This document shows, piece after piece, positions 51,049 through 58,157 of a stretch of DNA of 64,000 nt (position 1 is its first letter; every line of letters starts with the position of its first letter). This stretch comes from Chloroflexota bacterium (GTDB lineage: Bacteria; Chloroflexota; Limnocylindria; Limnocylindrales; CSP1-4). The notes beneath the pieces were generated by a model. The model was given only the letters and a program-made list of their open reading frames with translations. It was not told the DNA's origin and ran no database searches. The stretch lies in assembly GCA_021783095.1 (NCBI GenBank), contig JAJXUG010000013.1, forward strand, positions 1-64,000. Reading direction: 5' to 3'. A program made the position numbers and the translations under genes.

Positions 51049-52505
51049 CGCGTCCTCCTCCGCCCCGGCAGACCGCGCCAGCGTCGCCGTCTCGGCGGGG
51101 GCGGCGGCACGGCCCCGCGGTCGGAGAGCGCCAGCAGCAGCCCCACCGCGAGCGCGTTGGCGAGCAGCGACGACCCGCCGTACGAGATGAACGGCAGCGT
51201 GATCCCGGTCAGCGGGATGAGCTTGAGGTTGCCGGCCGCGATGATGAACGCCTGGATTCCGATCACCAGCGAAAGCCCGGCCGCGAGCAGCGCCCGGAAC
51301 TCGTCATGGGCGGTTGCCGCGATCCGCAGCCCGCGCTCCACGATCACCAGGTACAGCCCGAAGATCGCGAGCAGGCCCACGAGGCCCAGCTCCTCGCCCA
51401 GCGCGGCGAGCGGGTAGTCAGTGTGGACCGCCGGCACGGGCAGGTGGCCGGCGATCGTCGGCAGGCCCGCTCCCAGCCCCACGCCCAGCAGCCCCCCGCG
51501 GGCGAAGGCGTACAGCGCCTGGACGGTCTGGAAGCCGCTGCCCAGGGGGTCGCGGAACGGGTCGAGCCAGTTGTCGACGCGCTGCTGGACGTGGCCGAAC
51601 AGCTGGTACAGCACGAACGAGCCGGCGAGGAACAGGACCATCCCGCCGATCACGAACGACAGGCGCCCGGTGGCCACGAACAGCAGGGCGAGGAACACGG
51701 CGAAGAACAGGAGGGCGGCGCCGAGGTCGCCCTGGACCACGACCACGCCCAGCGCGATGGCCCACATGGCCACCATCGGAGCGAGGTACGGGATGGGCGG
51801 CAGGCGCAGGGGGCCGATCCTGGTGCTCTCCTCGGCCAGCAGCGAGCGGTTCTCCGAGAGGTAGGCCGCGAGGAACACCACCAGGATCACCTTGAGCAGT
51901 TCGGACGGCTGCCCGCTGATTGGCCCGATCGAGAGCGTCAGCCGCTCCCCGTTCGTGTCTGTGCCGAACACGAACGTCATCGCCAGCAGCGCGACGCCCG
52001 CCGCTGCCCATGTGTACTTGTACGCGCGGAGCCAATGGTCCGAGCGGACCAGCAGCGCCAGCGTCGCGGTCACCGCGAGCGAGATCAGCAGCCACAGCAG
52101 CTGGAGCTGGCCGAGGCGCAGCTCGAAGGACCCGAGCGACTGCGTGACCAGGTCCTGCGGCAGCCGCTGCATCAGCAGCAGGCCGATGCCGCCCAGCATC
52201 GCGACGGCAGGCAGCAGGACCTGGTCGGTCCGGCGCCCGGCGAGCACGAACACGATGTGGACGACGAGGAGCGCGCCGAGATAGACGCCCAGCCCACGGG
52301 GATCGGGCGGGGCGAAGCCGAACGCGCCCAGCTTCTCGCCGCCGGCCTGCGCCTTGAGCCAGTGCTCGGTCGCCCCCAGCGAAGCCCCGCCGACAAGGAG
52401 CGCCATGGCCACGATGGCCAGCAGGCCGAACTCGACGGGGCGGGGGCGCGGCCGGATGCGGGGCAGCTGCCTCGACGTCGGACGCGCCTGCGCGAGCGCG
52501 CTCAC
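51045..52505 (-). CDS. rodA: RodA/FtsW/SpoVE (SEDS) peptidoglycan polymerase
   Basis: 486 residues with about ten or more transmembrane helices. SEDS signatures are PSELLKVILVVFLAAYLSEN, VVVVQGDLGAALLFFAVFLA, FRDPLGSGFQTVQALYAFAR, YPLAALGEELGLVGLLAIFG and LKLIPLTGITLPFISYGGSS. SEDS proteins polymerise lipid II into glycan and partner with class B PBPs, here the next gene (4-nt overlap). The catalytic Asp region VVQGDLG is present. Confidence 0.93.
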   Translation of the reverse strand: MSALAQARPTSRQLPRIRPRPRPVEFGLLAIVAMALLVGGASLGATEHWLKAQAGGEKLGAFGFAPPDPRGLGVYLGALLVVHIVFVLAGRRTDQVLLPAVAMLGGIGLLLMQRLPQDLVTQSLGSFELRLGQLQLLWLLISLAVTATLALLVRSDHWLRAYKYTWAAAGVALLAMTFVFGTDTNGERLTLSIGPISGQPSELLKVILVVFLAAYLSENRSLLAEESTRIGPLRLPPIPYLAPMVAMWAIALGVVVVQGDLGAALLFFAVFLALLFVATGRLSFVIGGMVLFLAGSFVLYQLFGHVQQRVDNWLDPFRDPLGSGFQTVQALYAFARGGLLGVGLGAGLPTIAGHLPVPAVHTDYPLAALGEELGLVGLLAIFGLYLVIVERGLRIAATAHDEFRALLAAGLSLVIGIQAFIIAAGNLKLIPLTGITLPFISYGGSSLLANALAVGLLLALSDRGAVPPPPPRRRRWRGLPGRRRTR

Positions 52506-52533
52506 GAGCGGCCCCGGGCGCTCGTGCGGCCGC

Positions 52534-52968
52534 TCACGAGTGGCCCCGGTCGAGGCGGAAGCGCACCTCGCCGACCTGCAGCTGGTCGCCGAAACCGAGC
52601 GCGGTCGGGCCCGCCACCAGCACGCCGTTCACGTAGGTGCCGTTGGTGCTGCCGCGGTCCTCCACGTACCAGACCCGGCCCCGGAACGTCAGGACGGCGT
52701 GCTCGGTTGACGCGAACGGGTCGTCCACGATCACGGTGTTCGTGAGATCGCGCCCCAGCGTGGTGACCGCGTCGAGCGGATAGGAGGCACCCGGGGCGGG
52801 CTCGCCGCGCGGCGAGGCCACCACCACCAAGCGCCCCAGCTCGGCCGGCCCGCGAGCGGCGGTGCGGAGGTCGCGCAGCAGGACCCGGGCCACCGCGAAC
52901 AGGAAGATGTAGATCAGCCCGAGGAACAGCAGCCGCAGGACCCAGAGCGCCAGGACGAAGCCGTCCAC
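52534..52968 (-). CDS. fhaB: Membrane-anchored FHA-domain protein (FhaB-like)
   Basis: 144 residues. An N-terminal helix (FVLALWVLRLLFLGLIYIFL) anchors it. The C-terminal half is an FHA domain: VTTLGRDLTNTVIVDDPFAS, TEHAVLTFRGRVWYVEDRGS, TNGTYVNGVLV. The phosphothreonine-binding Arg (GRD), Ser (FASTEH) and Asn (STNGTYVN) positions are filled. In Actinomycetota FhaB sits in the fhaA-fhaB-pstP-rodA-pbpA cluster and reads kinase signals for cell-wall growth; order and content here match apart from the phosphatase. Confidence 0.9.
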   Translation of the reverse strand: MDGFVLALWVLRLLFLGLIYIFLFAVARVLLRDLRTAARGPAELGRLVVVASPRGEPAPGASYPLDAVTTLGRDLTNTVIVDDPFASTEHAVLTFRGRVWYVEDRGSTNGTYVNGVLVAGPTALGFGDQLQVGEVRFRLDRGHS

Positions 52969-52970
52969 GG

Positions 52971-53879
52971 TCAGCGGGGCAGCTGCTCGACCACCACGAC
53001 GACGTCGCCGATCTGGAGGCGGTCGCCGGGGCCGAGGACGATCTCGTCGACGCGAATCCCGTTCACCCGGGTGCCGTTGGTGCTGCCGAGGTCGGTGTAC
53101 ACCAGCGTGCCGTGTCGGGTTTGGAAGCGGCCGTGGTGCCGCGAGACGCGAGTGTCGGCGATGACGAGCCCGTTGTCGGGCGCCCGGCCCAGGGTGAGCG
53201 GCTCGCTCACGACCCGGACCTCGCGCTCGCGGCCGCCGGGCTCCAGGACTCGCAGCAGGGCGCGGCTGGGGGGCGGCGGCGCGGGCCGCACCGCGTAGGG
53301 CCGATCGCCGGCCCGGAGCCCGTGCTCGAGCGCGGGCTGGGGCGCGGGCGGCGGGACCCGGGCCGGCAGCAGCGCGCCAGGATCGGGGTCCCCCGTCGTC
53401 GCAGCGGGCCGAGAGGACGGCACGGCGGGCGATGGCACGGGAAGGGGCACGAAGGGCGGCGGCTCGTCAACCGGCGGTCCGAGGGGCGCCGCCGTCGACC
53501 GGGCCGCGCCGTCGCTGGCATCGACCTCCACCCGGCCGGGCTCAACGGACGGGTCGGCGGCCACGCTGACCACCGGCCGGGCGGCCAGGTGGTAGGCGTG
53601 CAGTCGCGCGAAGGCCAGCGCCTGGTCCGCCAGCCACACGGCGAGCGCGTCGAAACCGCCGGAGCGGCTGGCGAGGTCGTCGAGATCGGACGGGTGGAGC
53701 CGGATTCGGTACTGGCAGGGAACGGTCGTGGAGGCGCCGCGGCCGGTCCGGCCCGCCTCCATCGCGCGCTCGACGCGGCGCTCCACCTGAACGGCCTGGA
53801 GGCGCGACCGGAACAACCGGGCGGAGGTCCGCTCGAACACACGCTCGAGGAGGCGTTCGAGGTCAGCGACGGCAACCAT
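52971..53879 (-). CDS. fhaA: DUF3662 plus FHA-domain protein (FhaA-like)
   Basis: 302 residues. The N-terminal DUF3662 domain (LERLLERVFERTSARLFRSR, LQAVQVERRVERAME, VPCQYRIRLHPSDLDDL) is joined by a Pro-rich linker to a C-terminal FHA domain (VVSEPLTLGRAPDNGLVIAD, SRHHGRFQTRHG, GSTNGTRVNGIRV). This is the FhaA layout of Actinomycetota, where it binds phosphorylated lipid-II flippase MviN. It starts the operon FhaA-FhaB-RodA-PBP; 2 nt separate it from fhaB. Confidence 0.92.
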   Translation of the reverse strand: MVAVADLERLLERVFERTSARLFRSRLQAVQVERRVERAMEAGRTGRGASTTVPCQYRIRLHPSDLDDLASRSGGFDALAVWLADQALAFARLHAYHLAARPVVSVAADPSVEPGRVEVDASDGAARSTAAPLGPPVDEPPPFVPLPVPSPAVPSSRPAATTGDPDPGALLPARVPPPAPQPALEHGLRAGDRPYAVRPAPPPPSRALLRVLEPGGREREVRVVSEPLTLGRAPDNGLVIADTRVSRHHGRFQTRHGTLVYTDLGSTNGTRVNGIRVDEIVLGPGDRLQIGDVVVVVEQLPR

Positions 53880-53985
53880 GGCATCGGCAACCGTACCAGA
53901 GCCAGCCGAGGTAGCCCGAACGGGGCCGAACCATTGTCGGCGGTCAGGCGGTACCTCGAGGGAAGGCCGCCCAGAGCACGCTGGC

Positions 53986-53991
53986 TATACT
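53986..53991 (+). promoter_or_regulatory. Candidate -10 element (TATACT)
   Basis: TATACT lies in the divergent gap between fhaA and the zinc-ribbon gene, 55 nt before ATG 54047. No clear -35 is seen. Confidence 0.4.
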
Positions 53992-54046
53992 CTGGATCCT
54001 GCCCGGCTGCGCGTCGGGTGCGTCCAGCGGCGGAGACCGGGGGCAC

Positions 54047-55747
54047 ATGACGGAGATCCTCACCGAGTCGTTCTGCGAGCGGTGCGGCACTCGCTACACA
54101 TTCGAGACCGCACGGCCCCAGAACTCGCGCCTTGGTCGTGCGCGCACCCTGACGAAGGGCCTGCGCAATTTCGTCCTGTCCGACGACCCGCTCTCGGTCG
54201 CCATGGCCGACGCCAGGGGCGAGGAGGAGCGTGCCGCGACGTCGCTCCAGCTCGACGCCTTCCACAAGACGTTCAACTTCTGCCTGTCCTGCCGCCAGTA
54301 CACGTGCAGCAACTGCTGGAACACCGGGGAGGGGCGTTGCCTCTCGTGCTCTCCCCGACCTGACACGGTCCCCGTCGAGCCCGTCGAGGCGATCGATTCG
54401 GCGGCGATCGCCGAGCGGCTGGCCGCGATGACCGCGCCGCCCGCGCCGACCCCCCACGACGTCATCGGCGTGTCGGCCTGGCCGGAGGAGGACCTTCCGC
54501 GCCGTGGCGCGGCGGAGACGACGCACGCGGAGGTGGCGGCGCCCGAGCCCGAGGCCGTGCCCGCACCGCCGGAGCCTGCGGCGGTCGAGGCGGCCACGCC
54601 CGAGCCCGAGGCGGGTGTCGAAGCCGTCGTGCCTGCGCCCGAATTGGCGGCTTTGGGGGCCGTCGCCGCCGAGGCCGAGCCGGTCGAGGCGGTCATCCCT
54701 GAGCAGGAGGCCGAACCAGTCGCCATCGCGCCCGAGCCTGTGGTGGCCGAGCCCGTGGTGGCCGAGCCGGCGGCTGTCGAAGCCGTCGAAGTCGAGGCCG
54801 AGCCGGCAGCTGTCGAAGCCGAGGCACCGGCGGCGCATCGTGTGCATGGCCTGCGGCCCGGCGAGAGTCTCGCCCACGCGATCGCGGCGTACGAAGCCGA
54901 GCGGGCGGCCCAGGAGGGCGAGCCTGCGGAAGGCGTCTCCATCGCGACGCCCATCGAGCAGCCCGATGCCGCGCCCGAGGCGGCCGAGCCTGTCGCCGAT
55001 ACGGTGCTCGCGCCGGAGCCCGTCGTCGCCGAGCCCGCGCTCGTGGAGGCTCTGCCCATCCCCGTCGCGGCGGAGCCGGCATCGGCCGCTGCCCCGAGCG
55101 AACTCGAGCCGGAGCCGACTCCCGAGCCTATTGCGGCAGAGCCGATCGCGGCGGGCCTCGAGCCCCTCCCGGCTGAGCCCGAGCTGACCCTGGTCGCTGA
55201 ACCCTTCGTGCCCGAGGCGATCGCGACATCGCCGGAGCTGGAGCTCATGGCGGGCCTGGTCGAACCCGCCGCCGTCGTCGAGCCCGCCTCAGTCGAGCCG
55301 GAAGCGCTCACTGGCAGGGCCGAGCCTGCCGTGCCGGTCGAGCCTGCCGCGCCGCAGCCGGAGCCCGCGGCCGCGGCGCCCGAGCACGTGGTGGAGCCCA
55401 CCCCCGCCCCGCCGGCGCGGCCGACGCCCGCCTCGATGGCTCCGGGCTGGCTGACCGTCGCGCCCGACGACGGTGCGGCTCCAGTCTGGCCACAGCGGCC
55501 CACCTGGCCCGTTCGCGCGCCGCTCGAGGGCGGAACCCTGGCGGGCCGCAGGATGGTGCCCATCAACGACGCCACGGCACTGTGGGCGGCATCAGCGCGC
55601 GAGGTGCTCGAGACCGGGCCGCTGGCGGATCATTCCTCGTTCGTCGCCCCCGCAGCCGCACCCACCGCGCAGCCGTGCGTGGGCTGCGGCCTGCCGCTCT
55701 CGGCGAACGCCCGCTTCTGCCGCCGATGCGGGAGCCGCCAGGGCTGA
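54047..55747 (+). CDS. Zinc-ribbon protein with long Ala/Pro/Glu/Val low-complexity middle
   Basis: 566 residues. The N-terminal cysteines C10, C13, C79, C82, C87, C90, C98 and C101 form paired CxxC knuckles (FCERCGTRY; FCLSCRQYTCSNCWN; CLSC). About 330 residues of PEP/AVEA/EPVVAEP repeats follow, strongly acidic with Pro. A short ordered segment (MVPINDATALWAASAREVLE) precedes a C-terminal zinc ribbon (PCVGCGLPLSANARFCRRCG). No membrane helix. It diverges from the FHA operon. A scaffold or adaptor role is plausible but not shown; the family is unknown to me. Confidence 0.8.
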   Translation: MTEILTESFCERCGTRYTFETARPQNSRLGRARTLTKGLRNFVLSDDPLSVAMADARGEEERAATSLQLDAFHKTFNFCLSCRQYTCSNCWNTGEGRCLSCSPRPDTVPVEPVEAIDSAAIAERLAAMTAPPAPTPHDVIGVSAWPEEDLPRRGAAETTHAEVAAPEPEAVPAPPEPAAVEAATPEPEAGVEAVVPAPELAALGAVAAEAEPVEAVIPEQEAEPVAIAPEPVVAEPVVAEPAAVEAVEVEAEPAAVEAEAPAAHRVHGLRPGESLAHAIAAYEAERAAQEGEPAEGVSIATPIEQPDAAPEAAEPVADTVLAPEPVVAEPALVEALPIPVAAEPASAAAPSELEPEPTPEPIAAEPIAAGLEPLPAEPELTLVAEPFVPEAIATSPELELMAGLVEPAAVVEPASVEPEALTGRAEPAVPVEPAAPQPEPAAAAPEHVVEPTPAPPARPTPASMAPGWLTVAPDDGAAPVWPQRPTWPVRAPLEGGTLAGRRMVPINDATALWAASAREVLETGPLADHSSFVAPAAAPTAQPCVGCGLPLSANARFCRRCGSRQG

Positions 55748-55748
55748 T

Positions 55749-56747
55749 CTAGTCGCGCGCGACCTGATGCTCTGGACGACCAGCGCGCTCGACGTCCTCA
55801 GCCAGCCGCTCCGCGTCGGTGGCGACGTCGCGCGAGAGCCGCCGGACGGCTCCTTCGAGATATGACCCCTCCCGCTTCCGGACGTCGGTCCAGGCCGCGC
55901 CGAGGAGCAGCAGGTTGAACGCGATCGAGAGCCACGCCAGGAGCGCGATGGCGGCCACGAGCGTGCCGTAGACCGCCGCCGCGCCCACGATCCGCGGCGC
56001 GATGAACGCATAGAGCTGCGTGAGCAGCGCGAGCGCCAGCCCGACCACCGCGGCCGGCAGCCGGAGCGCGCGCCAGGGCACATGCTCGCTCGGCACGTGC
56101 CGGTAGCACACGGCCACGGCCAAGACGAACGCCAGGAGGGAGCCTACGGGCGATGCGAGCTGGACGACCGTCCCGAGCAGCGCCGCGAGGTCGGGGCCGC
56201 CGGGGGCGTTCTGGCTGATCCAGGTCGCCACCGACCCTGCGGCCACCAGCGCCACGGGCAGCACGACCAGGATGGCCATCAGGGCCACGCCGCGCACCGT
56301 CTGGGCGATCGCGTTGCGCCGGGGCGCGCCCAGGAACACCCGCGAGAGCGCGGTGTCGAGGTTCGCGTAGAAGCGACTCGCCCCCCAGAGCAGCGTGATG
56401 ATCGCCAGGATCGAGGTGGGCACCGCCCCCGACGAGACCTGCTCGAAGGCCACCGACGCGAGGTCCTTGAAGGGCGGCACGGCGTCCGCGATGAGCGTCA
56501 CGATCTGCGTCTGGTCGGCCGGGTTCCTCACCAGCCAGCCCATCACGGCGAGGCCGAGCAGGAGCCCGGGAAGGATGGCGAGCAGCGACGCGTAGGCCAG
56601 CCCGCTCGCGATGAGGCCGCCGCCCGCGCGGTCGTAGGTCTCCATGACGTCCCGGAGGTGCGCGACGCCGGGGTTGCCGGCGAGCCGACCGGCCACATGC
56701 TCGGCGAAGGCCCGCATCCCGTCCGAGCGCGGCTCACCTTCGCTCAT
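55749..56747 (-). CDS. YihY/UPF0761 (BrkB-like) membrane protein
   Basis: 332 residues with six or so helices. GGGLIASGLAYASLLAILPG is the YihY signature start. IITLLWGASRFYANLDTALS, then RVFLGAPRRN, and IVGAAAVYGTLVAAIALLAW, then LSIAFNLLLLGAAWTDVRKR, are also canonical. Once annotated as ribonuclease BN, the family is now regarded as inner-membrane proteins of unknown function. It ends 1 nt from the convergent zinc-ribbon gene and starts 4 nt after the HTH gene. Confidence 0.92.
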   Translation of the reverse strand: MSEGEPRSDGMRAFAEHVAGRLAGNPGVAHLRDVMETYDRAGGGLIASGLAYASLLAILPGLLLGLAVMGWLVRNPADQTQIVTLIADAVPPFKDLASVAFEQVSSGAVPTSILAIITLLWGASRFYANLDTALSRVFLGAPRRNAIAQTVRGVALMAILVVLPVALVAAGSVATWISQNAPGGPDLAALLGTVVQLASPVGSLLAFVLAVAVCYRHVPSEHVPWRALRLPAAVVGLALALLTQLYAFIAPRIVGAAAVYGTLVAAIALLAWLSIAFNLLLLGAAWTDVRKREGSYLEGAVRRLSRDVATDAERLAEDVERAGRPEHQVARD

Positions 56748-56751
56748 GGCC

Positions 56752-56988
56752 TCAGGGCAGGTCCTCGAACAGCCCCGGCTGGATGTGCTCGGCCGGCACT
56801 CGTCGCGGGGCCGCGATCAACGCCCGGACCTCGCCCCGCCGCACGTAGCGGCGCCCGCCGAGCTTGATGCTCGAGAGGCGTCCCGACCTCGCCCAGCCGC
56901 CGATCGTCGCGGGTGCGAAGTGCACGTTCGACGTGGCGAGGAGCTCGGCGGCCTCCCCGAGCGTGATCCAGTCGGCGGCGGAGGGCAT
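56752..56988 (-). CDS. Small helix-turn-helix (excisionase/MerR-like) DNA-binding protein
   Basis: 78 residues. WITLGEAAELLATSNVHFAP and ATIGGWARSGRLSSIKLGGR, then RYVRRGEVRALI, form a winged-helix domain of the excisionase (HTH_17) type. The acidic end is GLFEDLP. It lies 4 nt after the fmdB stop and 4 nt before yihY, so it belongs to that operon rather than to a phage; no integrase is near. Confidence 0.8.
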   Translation of the reverse strand: MPSAADWITLGEAAELLATSNVHFAPATIGGWARSGRLSSIKLGGRRYVRRGEVRALIAAPRRVPAEHIQPGLFEDLP

Positions 56989-56992
56989 GGAT

Positions 56993-57316
56993 TCAGTCCT
57001 GGCTGCCGGACGAGGATGACGATGACGGCGACGAGGACGCGGACGACGACGAGGACGACGACTCGCCCGGACCCGACCCGGGGGAGTCCTGCTTGGCCTC
57101 GGCGTGCCTGGAGGCCTTGGTGCCGCCGCCGCTCCCGCCGCGGTCCTTCTTCGCCCAGCCCGAGCCCTTGAAGTGGATCGTGGGCGCCGAGAACTGCTTG
57201 CGCATCGTCCCCTCCGCGCCGCACGACGGGCAGAAGTTCGGGGCGGGGTCGTTGATCCCGTGGAGGATGTCGGAGCGATGGTCGCAGGCGGTGCAGAGGT
57301 AGTCGTAGACGGGCAT
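56993..57316 (-). CDS. FmdB-family zinc-ribbon protein
   Basis: 107 residues. MPVYDYLCTACDHRSDILHG is the FmdB start, and FCPSCGAEGTMRKQFSAPTI gives the second CxxC. After the ribbon the chain is Gly, then a long Ser-rich tail (ESSSSSSSASSSP). FmdB proteins are small putative regulators with one zinc ribbon. 23 nt separate it from the upstream zinc-ribbon gene. Confidence 0.9.
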   Translation of the reverse strand: MPVYDYLCTACDHRSDILHGINDPAPNFCPSCGAEGTMRKQFSAPTIHFKGSGWAKKDRGGSGGGTKASRHAEAKQDSPGSGPGESSSSSSSASSSPSSSSSSGSQD

Positions 57317-57339
57317 CGTTGAGGGCCTTCGTTGGGCGG

Positions 57340-58125
57340 TCAGCCGCGGAGCATCCGCATGCCGCACTTGGGACAGTAGAACGCGCGCTCGTGCCCTGAC
57401 GCGAAGCCGCAGTGGGCGCAGACCAGCCCGCCGCGGCCCGCAGCCGGGACGGGGCGGTCGACGGCGGTCAGGCCCATCGCGTGCTGACTGCCGAGCACGT
57501 TGCCGAGGATGCCGGCCAGGATCCGCTGGGCGATCCGGTCCGTGTCGCCGCGGATGCCGCGACCGCCCCAGCCGACGACGGCGCGGACGATCATGTCGCC
57601 CGTCGCCTCGTCCCAGTGGGAGGCCACGCCGCCGACGATCGCGTTGTAGTCGGGGTAGCCCGACGTGTCGGTCTCGCCGTCGAGCAGCGCGCACGCGAAG
57701 GTGTCGAACGCGAGGTCCACCGCGTCGATGGACTCCAGGACGACCAGCGCGTGCCGCGTGATCGGGCTGAGCTCGTGGTGCGCGTGCAGCCACTGCATCG
57801 CCTCGGACGGGCGCGCGATCTGCGGCATCGCCTGCGAGAACTCGAGCGGGAGCGGGTCGACCACCTCCACGTCGCTCTTGGCGAAGCCGATCAGCATCTG
57901 GGGCAGCTCGCCGAGCGCGCGCGGACCGGCGCGCATCCGGACCCCTTCGCTGCTCTTGCCCGCGTAGTAGAGCTTGAGGGCGAACTCTTGCGCGACCACC
58001 TCTTCGGGCGGCCCCATGCGGGTGGCGCCCCTGCGGGCGGGCTTGGCGGGCGGCTCGGGTTCGCCGCCGCGCCGCTTCAGGAACTCGAGCGGCACGCAAT
58101 CCTCCATGACACGGCACTCGGCCAC
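57340..58125 (-). CDS. Uncharacterised protein with C-terminal zinc ribbon
   Basis: 261 residues. The main body is soluble and ordinary in composition (LKLYYAGKSSEGVRMRAGPR, MPQIARPSEAMQWLHAHHEL, VDLAFDTFACALLDGETDTS). The C-terminus is a double-knuckle ribbon, VCAHCGFASGHERAFYCPKC. No known domain recognised in the body. It starts 32 nt after the valS stop and precedes fmdB, so it may be read through from valS. Confidence 0.7.
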   Translation of the reverse strand: MAECRVMEDCVPLEFLKRRGGEPEPPAKPARRGATRMGPPEEVVAQEFALKLYYAGKSSEGVRMRAGPRALGELPQMLIGFAKSDVEVVDPLPLEFSQAMPQIARPSEAMQWLHAHHELSPITRHALVVLESIDAVDLAFDTFACALLDGETDTSGYPDYNAIVGGVASHWDEATGDMIVRAVVGWGGRGIRGDTDRIAQRILAGILGNVLGSQHAMGLTAVDRPVPAAGRGGLVCAHCGFASGHERAFYCPKCGMRMLRG

Positions 58126-58157
58126 GTCAACGTCATCCTAGCAGCGACCGCGCACGC

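Noticed and set aside
56752..56988. Phage excisionase
   Set aside because: The HTH fold is of that type, but the gene is tightly packed in a housekeeping operon and no integrase or phage gene is in the window.
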